Positions 24,866-37,583 are shown, counted from the first letter of the stretch. The stretch is DNA of 64,000 bases from Lindgomyces ingoldianus (GCF_010093535.1 NW_022985230.1:62001-126000), one strand, 5' to 3'. Translations and numbers: made by a program. Notes: generated by a model not told the origin, from the letters alone.

Positions 24866-26811
24866 TTTCCTATAGTTAAAATAACTAAGTAAAGTAGCTT
24901 TTAATAGCATAACTAGCTATTAACATAGTAGAATCTGCTATAATAAAAGAAACACTATATAAAGCTAATTTTAGCTATAATTCTTATTGTATGCTACCTA
25001 GAAACTAGCTTATAAATCTACTAGAATTAATTAACTAATTATTAAGCTTATAAAGCATATATAAGAAATTAGTCGTTAAAGCTAAATCTAGTTAAGAAAT
25101 AATAGAACAATATGTAAATAAAACATAGCCACCTAGACTAGAGATCTGTTCTAAAGACCACGTGTACTTTAAAACAAGGAACCTTAAGATACCTAGACCC
25201 TCTAAAAAGCTAGCAGAAAGAAGAATAAGACTTTACAAAGTTTTATAAACTTAGTAAGATAACTGTAAGCTAAAACTTCCCCTACACATAAAAATACACC
25301 TATAGTTCTATGTCTTAAAGCTAGAAAAGGCACTTAAGGAAATCCCTTTATTTATATAAAGATAAAAAGAAATAGAAACTAAGTATAAAGTAAAATAAAT
25401 TATTAGTAACTAAAGAAATAAAAAAAAGTTTTTAGTAAAATAGAAAAAATAGATTACTAGTAAAAACACCTAGAAACTAGCTAAGAACTTATAGAATGCG
25501 CAGCAGTTAGTTTAAAAATACCTTTAAACTTGTTTAAAAGAAACTAGCTAGGTAATAAGGCACTTATTTTTAAAAAGAATAGCTACATTATTACTAGATA
25601 GCAGCAGCCTTTAAAGATAAGTTCTTAGTAATAAAGGCTAAGAAGGCAAGTAACTCTCTACCTTAGCCTTAAAAGCTTTTATCTTATCTAAAAAAAAGGT
25701 CTCTTTTTAAATACTTTGCACAACAAGCTTCTAGTAAATCTAGTAATTTTTAGATATAATCTTATTTAGAATGCTTCTTATCTATTACCTCTGCTATCTC
25801 TCTTAAACAACAGACTAGCTTGTTCTAAAAATTCTGCTTATAAACCCTTGCTACTTTAGCATCTTATAGAAGCTCCTTTTTTTTCTTTAAATAGTCCTTA
25901 GTAGTGTTAGAAATAAAGGTGTTACACTTACTATTTTTTTTACACACTTTACACACTTATTTAATAATAAGGTTACCACATATAACAACTTTAAGAATTA
26001 GTAAGCGCTACAGGGTTGCATTTTTGTCTAATAAAAAGGATTAAAATAGGGGACAGTGTAAGGATAACAAAAGAAACAGAACTAATAAGCTATTTAGTAT
26101 AAAAATAATAGATGTCTTAAACGCCTTCTAGTAAGTAGACACTTACTTTATAAATAAACTCTTACTAACACAGTTGTGTAAGCAGAGCAGCAAGGACGCT
26201 GCTAAGAAGAGGAGGCAGCGTGTTATAGTCTATAGTTAGACTAACATAACTCTACTAGAGATGCTCTATAATCTAGCTAGGTTAAGGTAGAGCTTGCTTA
26301 TAAACTAATTAGAAGATATAGAGGCAGAACAGCTCTTTATAATATTAAAAGAATATGTTATCTAATAAGAAAGTAAGCTATAACAATAAAACAAGTCTAA
26401 AAAAGTTTATAAAGTTGCACTTAGTAAGCTTATATAAACTTACCTAACTTATACTTAGCGCTGTTAGACATGTATATAGTTTAGAGCTTAAATAACCTTT
26501 AAAAAAGTGTGTTTAATGTTTAGTTTATTTTTTACATAAACTAAGTAGTATTGTAGCTTTTTAAAGAGCTGTAATACTATTTGTATATCTTATAATATAT
26601 ATACCTCTAATTCTGTCTAACAGGACTGTTTAACCTAGCTACTATACTGCTGCTATAGGGACAAACTACAATCTAGTCACTCTACCCTACCTCTATTAGC
26701 CTAATAGCTATTACGTAGGACTGTACACTCTACCGTCGGCCCCTACCCTCTGTCCTGCCTCACTAGCAATAACATTGACCTGAGTGCTTCCACAAAGCAA
26801 GGATTGTAACA
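24866..26811 (+). mobile_element. Element A2, right part with 3' LTR
   Basis: Continues A2 from 17417: the integrase C-terminal part and 3' untranslated region, matching A1 about 10140-11498. The LTR at 26221-26811 (591 bp, TGTTATA to TGTAACA) follows, preceded by GAAGAGGAGGCAGCG. The left part of A2, beyond B2, would lie outside the window. Confidence 0.9.
26221..26811 (+). repeat. 3' LTR of A2, 591 bp
   Basis: Same length and ends as the A1 3' LTR. The left two thirds are RIPed; the right end from about 26730 keeps CpG and CpA sites. Confidence 0.93.
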
Positions 26812-27864
26812 GTATACTATAAACACTACATAATAACCTACGCTAAGTAAGTTATATTAAGAAGACTAAAAGAGTAAGCTCTCTACCTATTTTAAAGAGT
26901 TATATAGAACATGTTTAATATGCTATTAAGGCGCAACGAAGCTTTATAAATAATAATTATAGAAAATAAATATAATAGTAAAATCTTTTTATTCTCTTTT
27001 TAGGCAAAAACACTTTTAGAAATCTAAAAAGTAATAAAAACCTTTAAAAGTATAGTTTCTAATTAATATAAGCTCTAAATTAGTAAAATATAGTAAAATA
27101 ATAACACTACTATACTTTTTTTAGCATAGAAAGTTAAGGTATAAGCTTTAAGTAAAAAAATTTAGTATTAATATTAAAAGCTTTTTACTATATACTTATA
27201 AGCTAAATAAAGCTATAAAATAAGCTAAGAAAAGATAATTATAAAGTTAATTAAAATAAAGAGCACTATTAGACTCTTTAAGAAGCTCTATATAGAAGTA
27301 GTAAACACAGCAACATAGCTGTATAATATAAGCCTATTACATATGTAGAGGATAAAATAGCCTAGCAGTAGCTGTTTAGAAGATTAGATGAAGTAGCTCT
27401 GCTATCTAGAAGAGTTAAAGGCTCTTCTTATATACACTAAGCTTTAGAACATACTATCTCTAGATCCTAAGCCGCGTTCTAGGCTCTAAGCCCTAGCTAA
27501 GGCTTTTAGTATACGCAACACACCCTCTTGGTAAGCTGCGCAGCTGCTTACCTACGCAGAGCGTTAACTTAGCTTATTAAAGCAGCGCTATGTATTTACT
27601 TTATGTTTATGCTTATTACATGTTGTCTTTAGCAATTCTAGTGTTTATTACCTTAGGCAGTGTAATGCTTGTATCCCTAGGCAGCACAGGTTATGTGCGC
27701 GCTATAACTACTATAATAAAAGTAAATAAATGTTTTTACTTTTTAAGCTTCTCTTTTATAAGTCTAATTAACATACTATATATAAGTTAATACTTTTAAA
27801 ACTTTAAACTTATTTATATTTTTTACTAATATGCATTTATAGCATAATAAAGCTAAAAAAGCTG
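26812..27864. other. AT-rich DNA with a segment repeated at 38490-38595
   Basis: No gene is supported. 27241-27345 matches the reverse complement of about 38490-38595 (TTTAAGAAGCTCTA core, then CACAGCAACATAGCT). The segment could be a decayed coding region of an unidentified element. A 66-codon frame at 27590-27790 is hydrophobic, with no neighbours or homology I can see, and is probably chance. Confidence 0.5.
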
Positions 27865-28027
27865 CCTACACACGTGCTGCTGCTCTGCAGGGCTGCGCAC
27901 TCTTTATGCAGCTTAGACAGGACTGCGCGCGGAGCGCACTAGAGGGAGGCTGGCGGGGAGTTAAGACTAGGCTGGGGAGCAGGCGCTAGCAGGGGGTGGT
28001 AGGCGCAGGCTTGCGGGGGGTAGGCGC
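27865..28027. other. G-rich, un-RIPed patch
   Basis: Strongly G-rich on the plus strand (GGGAGGCTGGCGGGGAG, GCAGGGGGTGGTAGGCGC, GCGGGGGGTAGGCGC), in contrast to its surroundings. No open frame. Several G runs make G-quadruplex formation possible. Confidence 0.6.
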
Positions 28028-28224
28028 TGTGAGAGCACTATGAAGCAGGAAGCATGAAGCGCAGAAGGGGGTACAGGATAGTATTCATAGACGAATCCTT
28101 GAGGAGACTCAGGGGTTCGTGAGAGGATATATGTGCTGGGGCACGTGACGGGACGTCATGTGCCCAAGGCTGGGCTGAAGGCTCTCTAGAGAGAGTCTAA
28201 GGCATGTCTAAGTTAACTGTGACA
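28028..28224 (-). mobile_element. Probable LTR of an otherwise lost retroelement N
   Basis: Read on the minus strand it starts TGTCACAGTTAAC and ends GCTCTCACA, 197 bp. It is preceded by a polypurine tract (GAAGGAGGGGGGCCA), as expected for a 3' LTR. About 120 bp of un-RIPed interior follows at 28225-28345. No target duplication was found, so the left boundary is uncertain. Confidence 0.55.
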
Positions 28225-28345
28225 TGGCCCCCCTCCTTCTGCAGGTCGTCCTTAATCCTGCAATTAGATAGGTAGGATATTATAGTAACTTAGACTAGCC
28301 CTAGGCGGACCTGCGGTGGGGACTGTACAGGTTACGCCTAGGTAG

Positions 28346-29832
28346 TACTTATTACTAGTAACTAAACTTTAGAAAACTTTAGTAAAAAAAAAACTATATT
28401 TAAAGAAGTATAACTAAGTAATTTAAAACATTATTACTAGTGCTATAGCTACTAATATAGAGTGTTTTTATCTTATTAGGTTAAGCCTAATAAGCTTGTA
28501 AAGGCTAACTAAAGTTAATAGTTTATAATTAAAAAGCTTACTTTTATAAAAGTAACTTAGAATTATAACTTTTTTTTTTACTATTTAGTTAAAGTTTACT
28601 TTTAAAAGTCTTAAAGTTTTAGTTTTAGTACTTATAAGTACTATAAGACACCTATAAACGTACTACTTTTACGTAGGTAGTTTCTTTTAAAAGAATAGTT
28701 ATTAATAAGCTTATAATATTATAATATTATTTAAAATAGATTAAAGTTTTAATATATTACTAAAATAGTTTTAAAGTTAGTGCTATAAAGCTTTTAAAAC
28801 TAAGTCTGCAGCTACTCTAGTCTAAAGTTATAAGTGCTAAATAAAAAAGTATAGTGCTATATAAGTAAGTTTTTTTACTAGTTTTTTTAAGTACTAATAA
28901 ATTAGTGCTTTAAAAATATCTTTATGTGTAAAATGCTTAAAAATAATGCTTTTAATATATTACTATTTACTAAAAGTAGTTACTTTTCTAGTTTGTTAAG
29001 TATAAGCATAAGTAATAGTTTTTTTATTTCTTTAATATTCTATACTAAGTAGGTTATAAGTAGTAAGGCTTTAAAGCAACTTTAGACCTTATATAAAGTA
29101 AAAAAGGTAAGTGTAAGTTTAAGTATAAAACACTATTTTTACTATTTTTAAACTTTTTTTTTTACTTTTACTTTAGCTTTTTTTTAACTAGTTTTTTTAG
29201 CTATAATTTTTTTTTTACTATGCCTATTACATCTTTTACTTAGTGCTTTAAAAAAGAGATTCCTACACATGTTTATAAACTCCTACATTACTTAGAGCCT
29301 TAGCTACTACTTATTTAGAAATAGTACTATAGCTATATTACTATGTTATTATTTAAAAAAAGTAGTAAAAAGCTTTTAGCTTTTAATCTTTATATAGCTA
29401 TAAATACTAGTATATGCTTAAAGAGCACACTATTTAGTGTTTATAAAGGCTGTGCTAATAAAAAAGTAAGTAGCTATATAAAAGTAAGTCTTTTTAAAGT
29501 TTTTTAAGTTTATGCTAACTTTTTATAGCTTAACTTTTACTTCTACTATGCTAGAAATATTTTTAGTACTATATTAACTAAGCTTTTAACTATAATAAAT
29601 ATACTATTAAAACTATAAGTAACTTTAGTTAAGAACTTAACCTAAACACTAAGGCTTAGCTTTACTATTAGAAGAATATCCTTCTATATGCGCTAGCTCT
29701 TAGAGAGCATATTAATGCATACTTTTAGTAGCTAAAGTGTAAAACTAAGGGCTTTACGCTAGTAAAGTATACCTAGCAGTGTTAGGTTTTTTAAAAACAT
29801 AACTATAAGTAGCATAAAGTATGTCTTAGTAT
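28346..29832. other. AT-rich RIPed DNA, nothing identifiable
   Basis: Very AT-rich, no open frame and no repeat partner recognised in the window. It is probably old transposon sequence beyond recognition. Confidence 0.5.
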
Positions 29833-30615
29833 TAACGTACTTCACAGGCAAATTGCTTACACACCTAAGTTACTTACTTTTACTAAGACTCTACTAAACT
29901 ACTCTTTCTACACTAATGCATTCCTAACAACACTACTTAGACATGCTAAAAGAATGTTAGATATAGCTTACACTCTAAGCTTTTAAATAAGACATAAAAC
30001 TTTTAAAGAAACATGCTATAGCTATGTATAAAGTCTCTTAAAAGATAATAAATAACTATAGTGCTAGACAACCTTTATAAGCTAATTCTACAGCTAACTT
30101 ATAAAGGCTAGGCAATAAAAAGAAGTAGGTAATTATTAAGACTATACTTAAGCTATATGCGCAAAGATTTTTCTTTTAAATAGTATTTATAGCTAATATA
30201 GCTAATTCTTTGCGCGCTAAGCATAATCTAGGCTATGTTAGCATAAACTAGCTTAGTATGTTTAGAAAGTGTTATCTAGACCTTAAAGTAACATTTAAGC
30301 ATAGTATAACTATAAAAGAGCCTTTTATAAGAGTTCTAAAGTAATTTAAGGTAAGTTTAGCCTTATAAAGAATATTAAAGCTAAGTAGAGTATCTAAAAT
30401 AATAATACATATAACTTTAGTAATATAGGCTTTATTATAGGCTAATTATCTATTAACTATACTTACGCTTAAAACTTTACTTTAAGCTTTAAATAACACT
30501 TTATAAACATACTAGGCTAGTTTACGCTAATATAGCCTAGATTGTGCTTAGCGTGCAAAAAATTAGCTATATTAGCTATAAATGCTATTTAAGAGGAAAA
30601 TCCTTGCGCATATAG

Positions 30616-30768
30616 TGTAAGGCCGGGATGGCGCTTACGTGTAAGGCTGAGATGGTGCTTACGTGCGACAGGTATATATACTATTCTGTACGCAATAATT
30701 AACTGTTAGTTAATTATTTGCACCTTTTAAGTTATATTAGCGTAGTAGTATAAAGCTCTGTCCTTACA
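30616..30768 (+). repeat. 5' LTR of D
   Basis: 153 bp. The outer start TGTAAGGCCGGGATGG is unmutated; the inner end is RIPed (AGTAGTATAAAG). Confidence 0.93.
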
Positions 30769-31065
30769 GAATAATTAAATAACAGCAGGGTATAGTTAGT
30801 GTTTAACCCCCACCTTAGTTAGCTTTAAGCTAGTTTTTAGACTAAAACGTGAGGCAGCCTCTTCTAGCGCTATGTTGTTGCTGCTGGAAGGTCTAGTGTA
30901 TATAGCTTAGCTGGCGTGGGCCACTAAGCGTTGTTATTTATCCCGCGCCTCTAGGCCGCAGGTGGTTAGCCTCTGGCCGGTAACTAAGACATGCGCATAG
31001 GCGCCTCTAAGCTGCAGGTAGGTCATGTGACGCCTAGGACATGCGTCTGCTAAGAAGGGGGATAA

Positions 31066-31218
31066 TGTAAGGCTAGGATGGCGCTTACGTGTAAGGCTGA
31101 GATGGTGCTTACGTGCAACAGGTATATATACTATTCTGTACACAATAATTAACTATTGGTTAATTATTTACACCTTTTTAGTTGTATTAGCGTAGTGGTA
31201 CAGAGTTCTGTCCTTACA
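31066..31218 (+). repeat. 3' LTR of D
   Basis: 153 bp. The inner start is RIPed (TGTAAGGCTAGGATGG); the outer end is less so (AGTGGTACAGAG). Confidence 0.93.
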
Positions 31219-31543
31219 TATAGCTTAAGTATAGTCTTAATAATTACCTACTTCTTCTTATTACATAGCCTTTGTAAGTTAGCTGTAGAATTAGCTTGTA
31301 AAGGTTATTTAGTGCTATAGTTATTTATTGTCTTTTAAAGGACTTTATATATAGCTGCAGCATGTTTTTTTAAAAGTTTTATATTTTATTTAAAAGCCTA
31401 GAGTGTAAGCTATATTTAATGTTCTTTTAGCATATCTAAGTAGTGTTGTTAGAAATACATTAGTGTAGGAAAAGTAGTTTAGTAGGGTCTTAGCAAAAGT
31501 AAGTAACTTAGGTGTGTAAGCAACTCGCCTGTGAAGTACGTTA

Positions 31544-31800
31544 GTGTAAAAAGTAAAAGTTAATTTTTTAACTAGTAAGTTAGCTATTTAACTTAATAAG
31601 CTTAGTACATTTACTTTTTTAGTTAAGTGCACTTTTTAAAGATTATTAGTATACCTATGCCTACTCTATATAAAGTGTGTTATAGAGCTATTTATAAGCT
31701 CTAGCTTAGAGGTTAGCTTTAGAGTAAGTGCTATATATTTATTAAAAACTATATAAATATTTAGCAACTTACTAGTTATACTTATTACTTATATAGTTAC
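31544..31800. other. AT-rich spacer between F2 and G
   Basis: No feature seen apart from the last five bases, GTTAC, which are the target duplication of G. Confidence 0.6.
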
Positions 31801-32118
31801 TGTCACGGTATCCTCCCCGGATCCCAGACATAACCGTATTAGACGCGTACTAGAGTATTATTAGTGCACGTCTAACACAAACATAACACAACACAGACAT
31901 AAACTTAAGCACAAACTGCCTTAACACTAACTAAACCTAAAACAGGCTTAATTTATACCTAAAGCGCTTAGACTTCTAAGCTAACTATTTAATTACTAAT
32001 TTCTTTCTAAACCTTCCTATTCCTCACACAACATCTTATACCTACTATAATACCTTACATAGTAATTAAACTAGACCTCTGTAAAGCTCTATAACTTTAC
32101 TTATACATAATTATAACA
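31801..32118 (+). repeat. 5' LTR of G
   Basis: 318 bp. The outer first 120 bp are almost unmutated (TGTCACGGTATCCTCCCC); the inner end is heavily RIPed (CTTATACATAATTATAACA). Confidence 0.95.
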
Positions 32119-32339
32119 TTACATTATGTTAAAACTTTAGCTAAGAATAGCCTCTAAATTTAATCTAATAAGCTTAGTACTTATATAACTTTAAGCTATT
32201 AAAGTAAGCTAAAAAGCCTTCTAAAAAGCGCTTACTTTATAAGAAAGCTGCTACATTGCAAGCTTTAAAGCTTTTTAAAAGGACTTTAAAGAACAGCTTT
32301 GTGTTATTAAGCAGTCTATTTCTGCCTTAACTTCTATTA

Positions 32340-33130
32340 TAGTAGTAGGAACTAAGAACTTACTAGCCTTAAAGCCTACCTAAAAGTCTAGAGATAGCTT
32401 AACTCCCTCCTGCCTAACGCTGCCTACAACCTGTAACCCTTCTAACCTAGTAATAAAATCTAACTAACTCCCTAATCCCCTGCTGTTTAATAGAAAACAA
32501 AAAGACCTACTTTCCTTTCTATATAAGCTCTAATATAAACTTAAAAGAAACATAGACTAATTTCTCTTTAAACGCTTCTAGTTACTATATGCCTACTCTT
32601 AACTTAACTATAATGTAACAGCCTTAATTAACTTACTAATAAATAAGGATATTATTAACTTAAATTAATTTATAGCGTTTCTGTAAGCAACTAATAAAGA
32701 CCTAAATAAAGAGTTAACAGCTCTAAGTTGCCTAAACACTCTATAATAAAGAAGAAAAAGCTTTACCTTACACTTTACTAAGTTCTGCTAACTTATATTT
32801 AATATAGGCCTAAATAAGATAGGTCTAATTATAGCCCTATGTAACTCCCTCTTAACTAAACTGTAACGCGCTATAGTAGAAGAACCTCTCCTAAACAACC
32901 TTAACGCGTATGCAAACCTAATTACTACCTATAATAATAACATAAGGTTCCTCTCTGTACAAGCCCTAATACGCCCCTAAACTAGCGCAGTTACAAATAA
33001 GGACCCTAATATAATAAAAATTAATTTAAATTATACTTTAGTTAGTTCTAGAAAGCGTAAAGATTATAAGAAAAAAAGTTAATATTTTAAGTACAGTAAG
33101 CATAGTTATATCTTTTAAAACTACTCTATT
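32340..33130 (+). pseudogene. gag remnant of G
   Basis: Decayed capsid sequence ends in a CCHC zinc knuckle at about 33083-33124. Three Cys and the His are read as Tyr, which is what G-to-A or C-to-T change makes of TGT and CAT or CAC. Numerous in-frame stops. Confidence 0.75.
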
Positions 33131-33329
33131 CTTTTTTCTTAAGTCTGCGCAAGTAGCGCTGCTAGTACTTATTAAAAATTTTTACTATTTTAATCTTATT
33201 TTTATAAGGGCTTTAACTTATATTTAAGCTTTAATTCTTTTTACTACTTTTAATGTAGCTGCAGCTATAGCAGTAGAAGCCTGTAAAAAGGCTTATTCTA
33301 GGGCTAAGTTACCCCCTAGGACTAATTTA

Positions 33330-36300
33330 ACACTAGATCTTTGCTAACTTATAGGCTAAGTCCCCTACTAATAACTAAAAGTACTAAGTTAATATTCCTA
33401 TATATTTATAATAAAAAACTATATTAGCTCTAATATAAGCTCTTATTAACTTAAGAGTAAACAGTATAGGTTATATTAACAGAGAACTAGCGTGTAAACT
33501 AAATCTTTAATTAACACTGCTTACCTAAACAATTTACTTAACTAGATTTAATAGAAAATAACTTAAAAAAGGTTTTATTTTTTATACTACAACTATTATA
33601 ATTACCTACTAACACTATAAAAAGTAGATTAAACTCTATGTAATAAACATAAGATGTTATAACCTAATTCTAGAACAACTATAGCTGTATTAGCACAAGG
33701 TTGCCTTTAATTACTAAGAGTAAGTTCTAAACTTTAACTCTTTTTAATGCTAAGATGTATGCTTATGCTTACACCTAAACAACACCTAAATAGCACTTAA
33801 TATAGAAGGTCTCTAGACCTACTCTCTAATAACTTAGAAAAGAACTACCTAAGTAAGGCTAATAAGCTAGGCCTCTTACTAAAATAGGCTATGTAAAATA
33901 ATTTAATAACTGCTTAAACCTAAAGAAGAGAAAGCTTTTAAGAAACCTTTACTTACCTAATTTAGACATAAACTAGGACTTAAACAGCAGATAGACATCT
34001 GCTACATAGGACCTGCCTTATTTATAACCTTAGCTTAACAACTAGATTATAAAATCTACACAGTTATAATTTTTAATATAGACTAAGCTTTAGCTTTCTA
34101 AAAACATACTAACTTAAAAATAATAGTCCCTTAAGACTACTATAACTTATTATATGTCTTTTTCTAAAACAAGTCTAATAAGCTTTTAATACAACATCTA
34201 TATAATTACTAGATAACTTTTAAGCCTAGTAAATAACCTAGTTATAGGCCACTATATAAGATGTTACTAAATAAATTAAAAGTGCTTTAAAAATACCTTA
34301 ATAAGAACCTAGAAAAAAGGTTTATTTAAGCTAGCTTCTTACTAGTAGTGTTACCTATACTATTTATAAAAAAACTTAAAGGTAGGCTTTAATTTTGCGT
34401 TAACTACTAAGAACTAAATACTGTTACTATTAAAAACTAATACTTAATTTCTTTTTTATAGGAAACTCTAAGCTAACTAAGTAAAGCAAAGTATTTTATA
34501 AAGTTAGATATTATTACTGCCTTTAACAACCTAAAAATAGTAAAAAGTAATAAGTAGCTAACAGTATTTTAGACCTAATATAGACTATTTAAGTACCTAG
34601 TAATGCCCTTTAGCTTAGCTAACACGCCTAGTACTTTTTAACATTTTGTAAATAACTTACTCTAACCCTACTTAGACATGTTCTGCACTATGTATATTAA
34701 TAATATTCTAATCTATAGTAATAGCCTTTTAGAGCACAAACAGCATGTACGCCTAGTGCTAAAGGCTATAGAAGAAGTAGGTCTGCAACTTAATATAGAC
34801 AAATGTAAGTTTTACTAATTAAAGGTTACATATTTAGAATATGTAATCTCTACAGATAGCATTTAAATAGACCCTGTTAAGGTTTAGACTGTGCTAGATT
34901 AGTAATACCTAAAGAATATAAAGAATGTTTAAGCTTTTATAAAATTTACTAACTTCTACTAACAATTTATTAACAACTTTTTATAGCTAGTAAGCTCTAT
35001 AATTACACTTACTAAGAAAGAGGTTTAATTTAACTTTAACTTAAATTACTAATAGTCTTTTAACTAGCTAAAGAAAGCCTTTACTAAAGCCCTAATACTC
35101 TACTACTTTAACTTTAAACTACTAATACTTGTAGAAGCTAATGCCTTAGACTATGTAGTAGCAGGAGTTCTCTTCTAGACTAAGCTAGACAGGACTATTA
35201 GGCCTATTACATACTTCTTAAAAAGAATAAGTCTTATAGAAGGTAATTATAAAATCTATAATAAGAAATTACTTGCTATAGTACGCTACTTTAAATAATA
35301 GCAACCTAAACTAGAAGGTGCAGCGCATCTAATACAGGTTCTATCTAACTATAAGAACTTATAGTACTTTGTAACTATAAAATAACTTAGCTACTAATAA
35401 GCCTATTAGTTTAAATACCTGTTCTATTTTAATTTTAAGATTACTTATTATCTTAGTTAAAATAAAGGGAAACTAGATGCTCTTACAAGGCAATTCTAAG
35501 ACGTCCCTACTTAAAAAGAAGTGTAAAAAGCTTAACACTAAACTTTGCTCTAACCTAAGCTATTTTTAGACCTTAACTTAAACAAAATAGATTAGATAAT
35601 TAATTAGATTATTACTAATAAGTATCTAAATAATAAATTTATCTAAGAAACCTTAGACCTGCTTTAAAACAGCGCTAGTTAGTTAAAGAAAGTAACACTA
35701 GCTAACTACAAAAACTAAAATAGTAAGCTATATTACTATAACTAACTTATAATCTCTAATTCTAATAAACTAAAAATTAAATTACTCTAAATTATACACA
35801 ACTTGCCTGTTAGAGGACACCTAAGCAAAGGAAAGACTCTTAACCTACTACAGAGAGAGTACTACTAGCCCCGCATGTTCTATACTGTACACTAATACAT
35901 ATTATGTTGCTATACTTACTGTAAAGTAAAGGCCTCTTAAAAAAGGTATAATAGCCTACTTAAACTGCTTTTAATCTTTAAACAAGCTTAGAAAGACATA
36001 TTAATTAATTTTGTTATAAACCTACCTTTATCTAAAGGGTACATAAATATTATAGTAGTTATTAATTACTTAACTAAGTATTAACACCTAATACTATGTT
36101 CCTCTATAACTGCCCCTAATATAGCCTAGTTATTCTACTAATATGTATAAGTTTACTATAGCCTGCCTAACACAATTATATTAGATAGAGGTACGTAGTT
36201 TGTCTTAGCCTTCTAGGACAAACTCTATAAACAGCTTTAAATTGTCCTCTATTTATCTACAGCTTTTTACCTAGAGACTAACAGCTAGACTAAGAACATA

Positions 36301-37080
36301 AATGCTGTAATAGAATAAGTTCTATAAGTATACATAAACTACTAGCAAAATAACTAGGTAAAATAGTTAGCTATAGCACAGTTTAAAGCTAATAACATAA
36401 CATCTAAATTAACATAAGTATCCCTGTTCTTAGTAAACTATAGATACTACCCCTAAATAGAATTTAAACTACTTATAAATACCCCTTAACTAACTTATTA
36501 ATCTGTATAAGTAACAGATGTAAATAAACTTATTAATAAGATCTAAAATATATCTAAATATGTTTATAAAAAGCTTACATAGGCTTAAGCTCTTTAACAA
36601 GAGTACGCAAACTAATTCTAAACCCCTGCCCCTGCGTATACAGCTGGCAAAAAGGTCTAGCTAGACGCTAGAAATATCTAAATAAACTAATAATTAAAGA
36701 AACTTAATTAGAAGAACCTTAGCCTTTTTACAGTAGCCTATATAGTCTTATTGCATGCTTACTAATTAATTCTACCTAACAGCATAAAGATACACCCTGT
36801 GTTCTACGTATTATTGCTGCGCTAAGCAGCCTCTAAATCTAACTATCTACCTAGATAGCTAAACCTGCTACCTAAACCTGTTATTATAAATAATAAACTA
36901 GAATATGTTATAGAAGACGTTAAATAGATCTAGTTTAATAAAAAGAAACGTATCTACAAATACTTTATAAAATAGACTAGATACAACAAACTGTTATAGG
37001 AACCTGCAGAAGCTTTGTAAGAGAACTTTGCAGTAACCTAATTCTACGCCTAATACCTATCTAAACTAAACCTGTACCCT
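33330..37080 (+). pseudogene. pol remnant of G (PR, RT, RNase H, IN, chromodomain)
   Basis: RT: a segment before the active site is clear, and the catalytic box reads YINN at 34693-34704, both Asp changed to Asn. RNase H is at about 35060-35290 (LVEANALDYVVAGVLF-like). Integrase has the HHCC zinc region at about 35790-35950 (HNLPVRGHLSKGKT) and the core at about 36000-36310 (NLPLSKGY; ILDRGT). The chromodomain is at about 36890-37050 (RIYKYF, then TRYNKL and EPAEAL). No open frame of gene length remains. Confidence 0.88.
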
Positions 37081-37147
37081 AATAAAGACAACTTAATGCT
37101 AAAACTACTAATGTAAAGGATTCTCTTTCTAATAAAAGGGGGGGTAC

Positions 37148-37465
37148 TGTCACAGTATCCTCCCTAGATCCTAGACATAACTATATTAGACGTGTACTAA
37201 AGTATTATTAGTGCATGTCTAACATAAACACAACATAACACAGACATAAACTTAAGCATAAACTGCCTTAACACTAACTAAACCTAAAACAGGCTTAATT
37301 TATACTTAAAGTGCTTAGACTTCTAAGCTAAGTATTTAATTACTAATTTTCTCCTAAACTTTCCTGTTCCTCACACAACGTCTTGTACCTACCATAATAC
37401 CTCACGTAGTAATTGAACTAGACCTCCGTGAAGCTCTATAACCTTACTCGTGCACAATCGTGACA
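37148..37465 (+). repeat. 3' LTR of G
   Basis: 318 bp. The inner start is RIPed (TGTCACAGTATCCTCCCT); the outer last 100 bp are nearly intact (CTCGTGCACAATCGTGACA). Confidence 0.95.
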
Positions 37466-37583
37466 GTTACTTTTACTTGTAAGTGCTAATTTTTTAGCTA
37501 GCTAACTTAAGTTTTAATAAGCTTTTTAATTTCTATACTTTTAAGCTTATACTTTTAAAGCTTTTAAATTAGTATATTACTTT

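Larger units (their letters stand above)
30616..31218 (+). mobile_element. Complete TRIM-like element D, 603 bp
   Basis: Two LTRs of exactly 153 bp (30616-30768 and 31066-31218) flank a 297-bp interior without an open frame. The termini are TGTAAGG and CCTTACA. The target duplication TATAG is perfect (30611-30615 and 31219-31223). A purine tract AAGAAGGGGGATAA precedes the second LTR and gives the orientation. The LTRs differ at about 13 sites, nearly all transitions. Each LTR contains a 25-bp internal duplication (GTAAGG...GCTTACGT twice). A TATATATACTATTC box in each LTR may be a promoter. Confidence 0.93.
29833..31543. mobile_element. Palindromic foldback transposon F2, interrupted by TRIM D
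   Basis: Ends TAACGTAC and GTACGTTA match F1. Removing D and one target copy leaves about 1103 bp, against 1104 for F1. The arms are inverted copies of the N-terminal half of a pogo/Fot1 transposase, as in F1. The D insertion is in the right arm. Confidence 0.87.
31801..37465 (+). mobile_element. Complete chromodomain Ty3/gypsy element G, 5665 bp
   Basis: Two 318-bp LTRs (31801-32118 and 37148-37465) are flanked by perfect target duplications GTTAC (31796-31800 and 37466-37470). A polypurine tract AAAAGGGGGGGTAC precedes the 3' LTR. The interior reads gag, protease region, RT, RNase H, integrase and chromodomain on the plus strand, broken by RIP stops throughout. The order and the terminal chromodomain place it among chromoviruses. 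No later insertion interrupts it. Confidence 0.95.

Noticed and set aside
27590..27790. 66-codon hydrophobic plus-strand frame
   Set aside because: Composition expected of AT-rich DNA; no neighbours, introns or recognisable pattern.
28346..29832. Centromere core
   Set aside because: AT-rich and repeat-laden, but there is no way to tell a centromere from any other RIPed isochore from sequence alone.
30934..31143. 69-codon minus-strand frame
   Set aside because: Runs from the interior of TRIM D into its LTR; such elements are non-coding and the frame crosses a repeat border.
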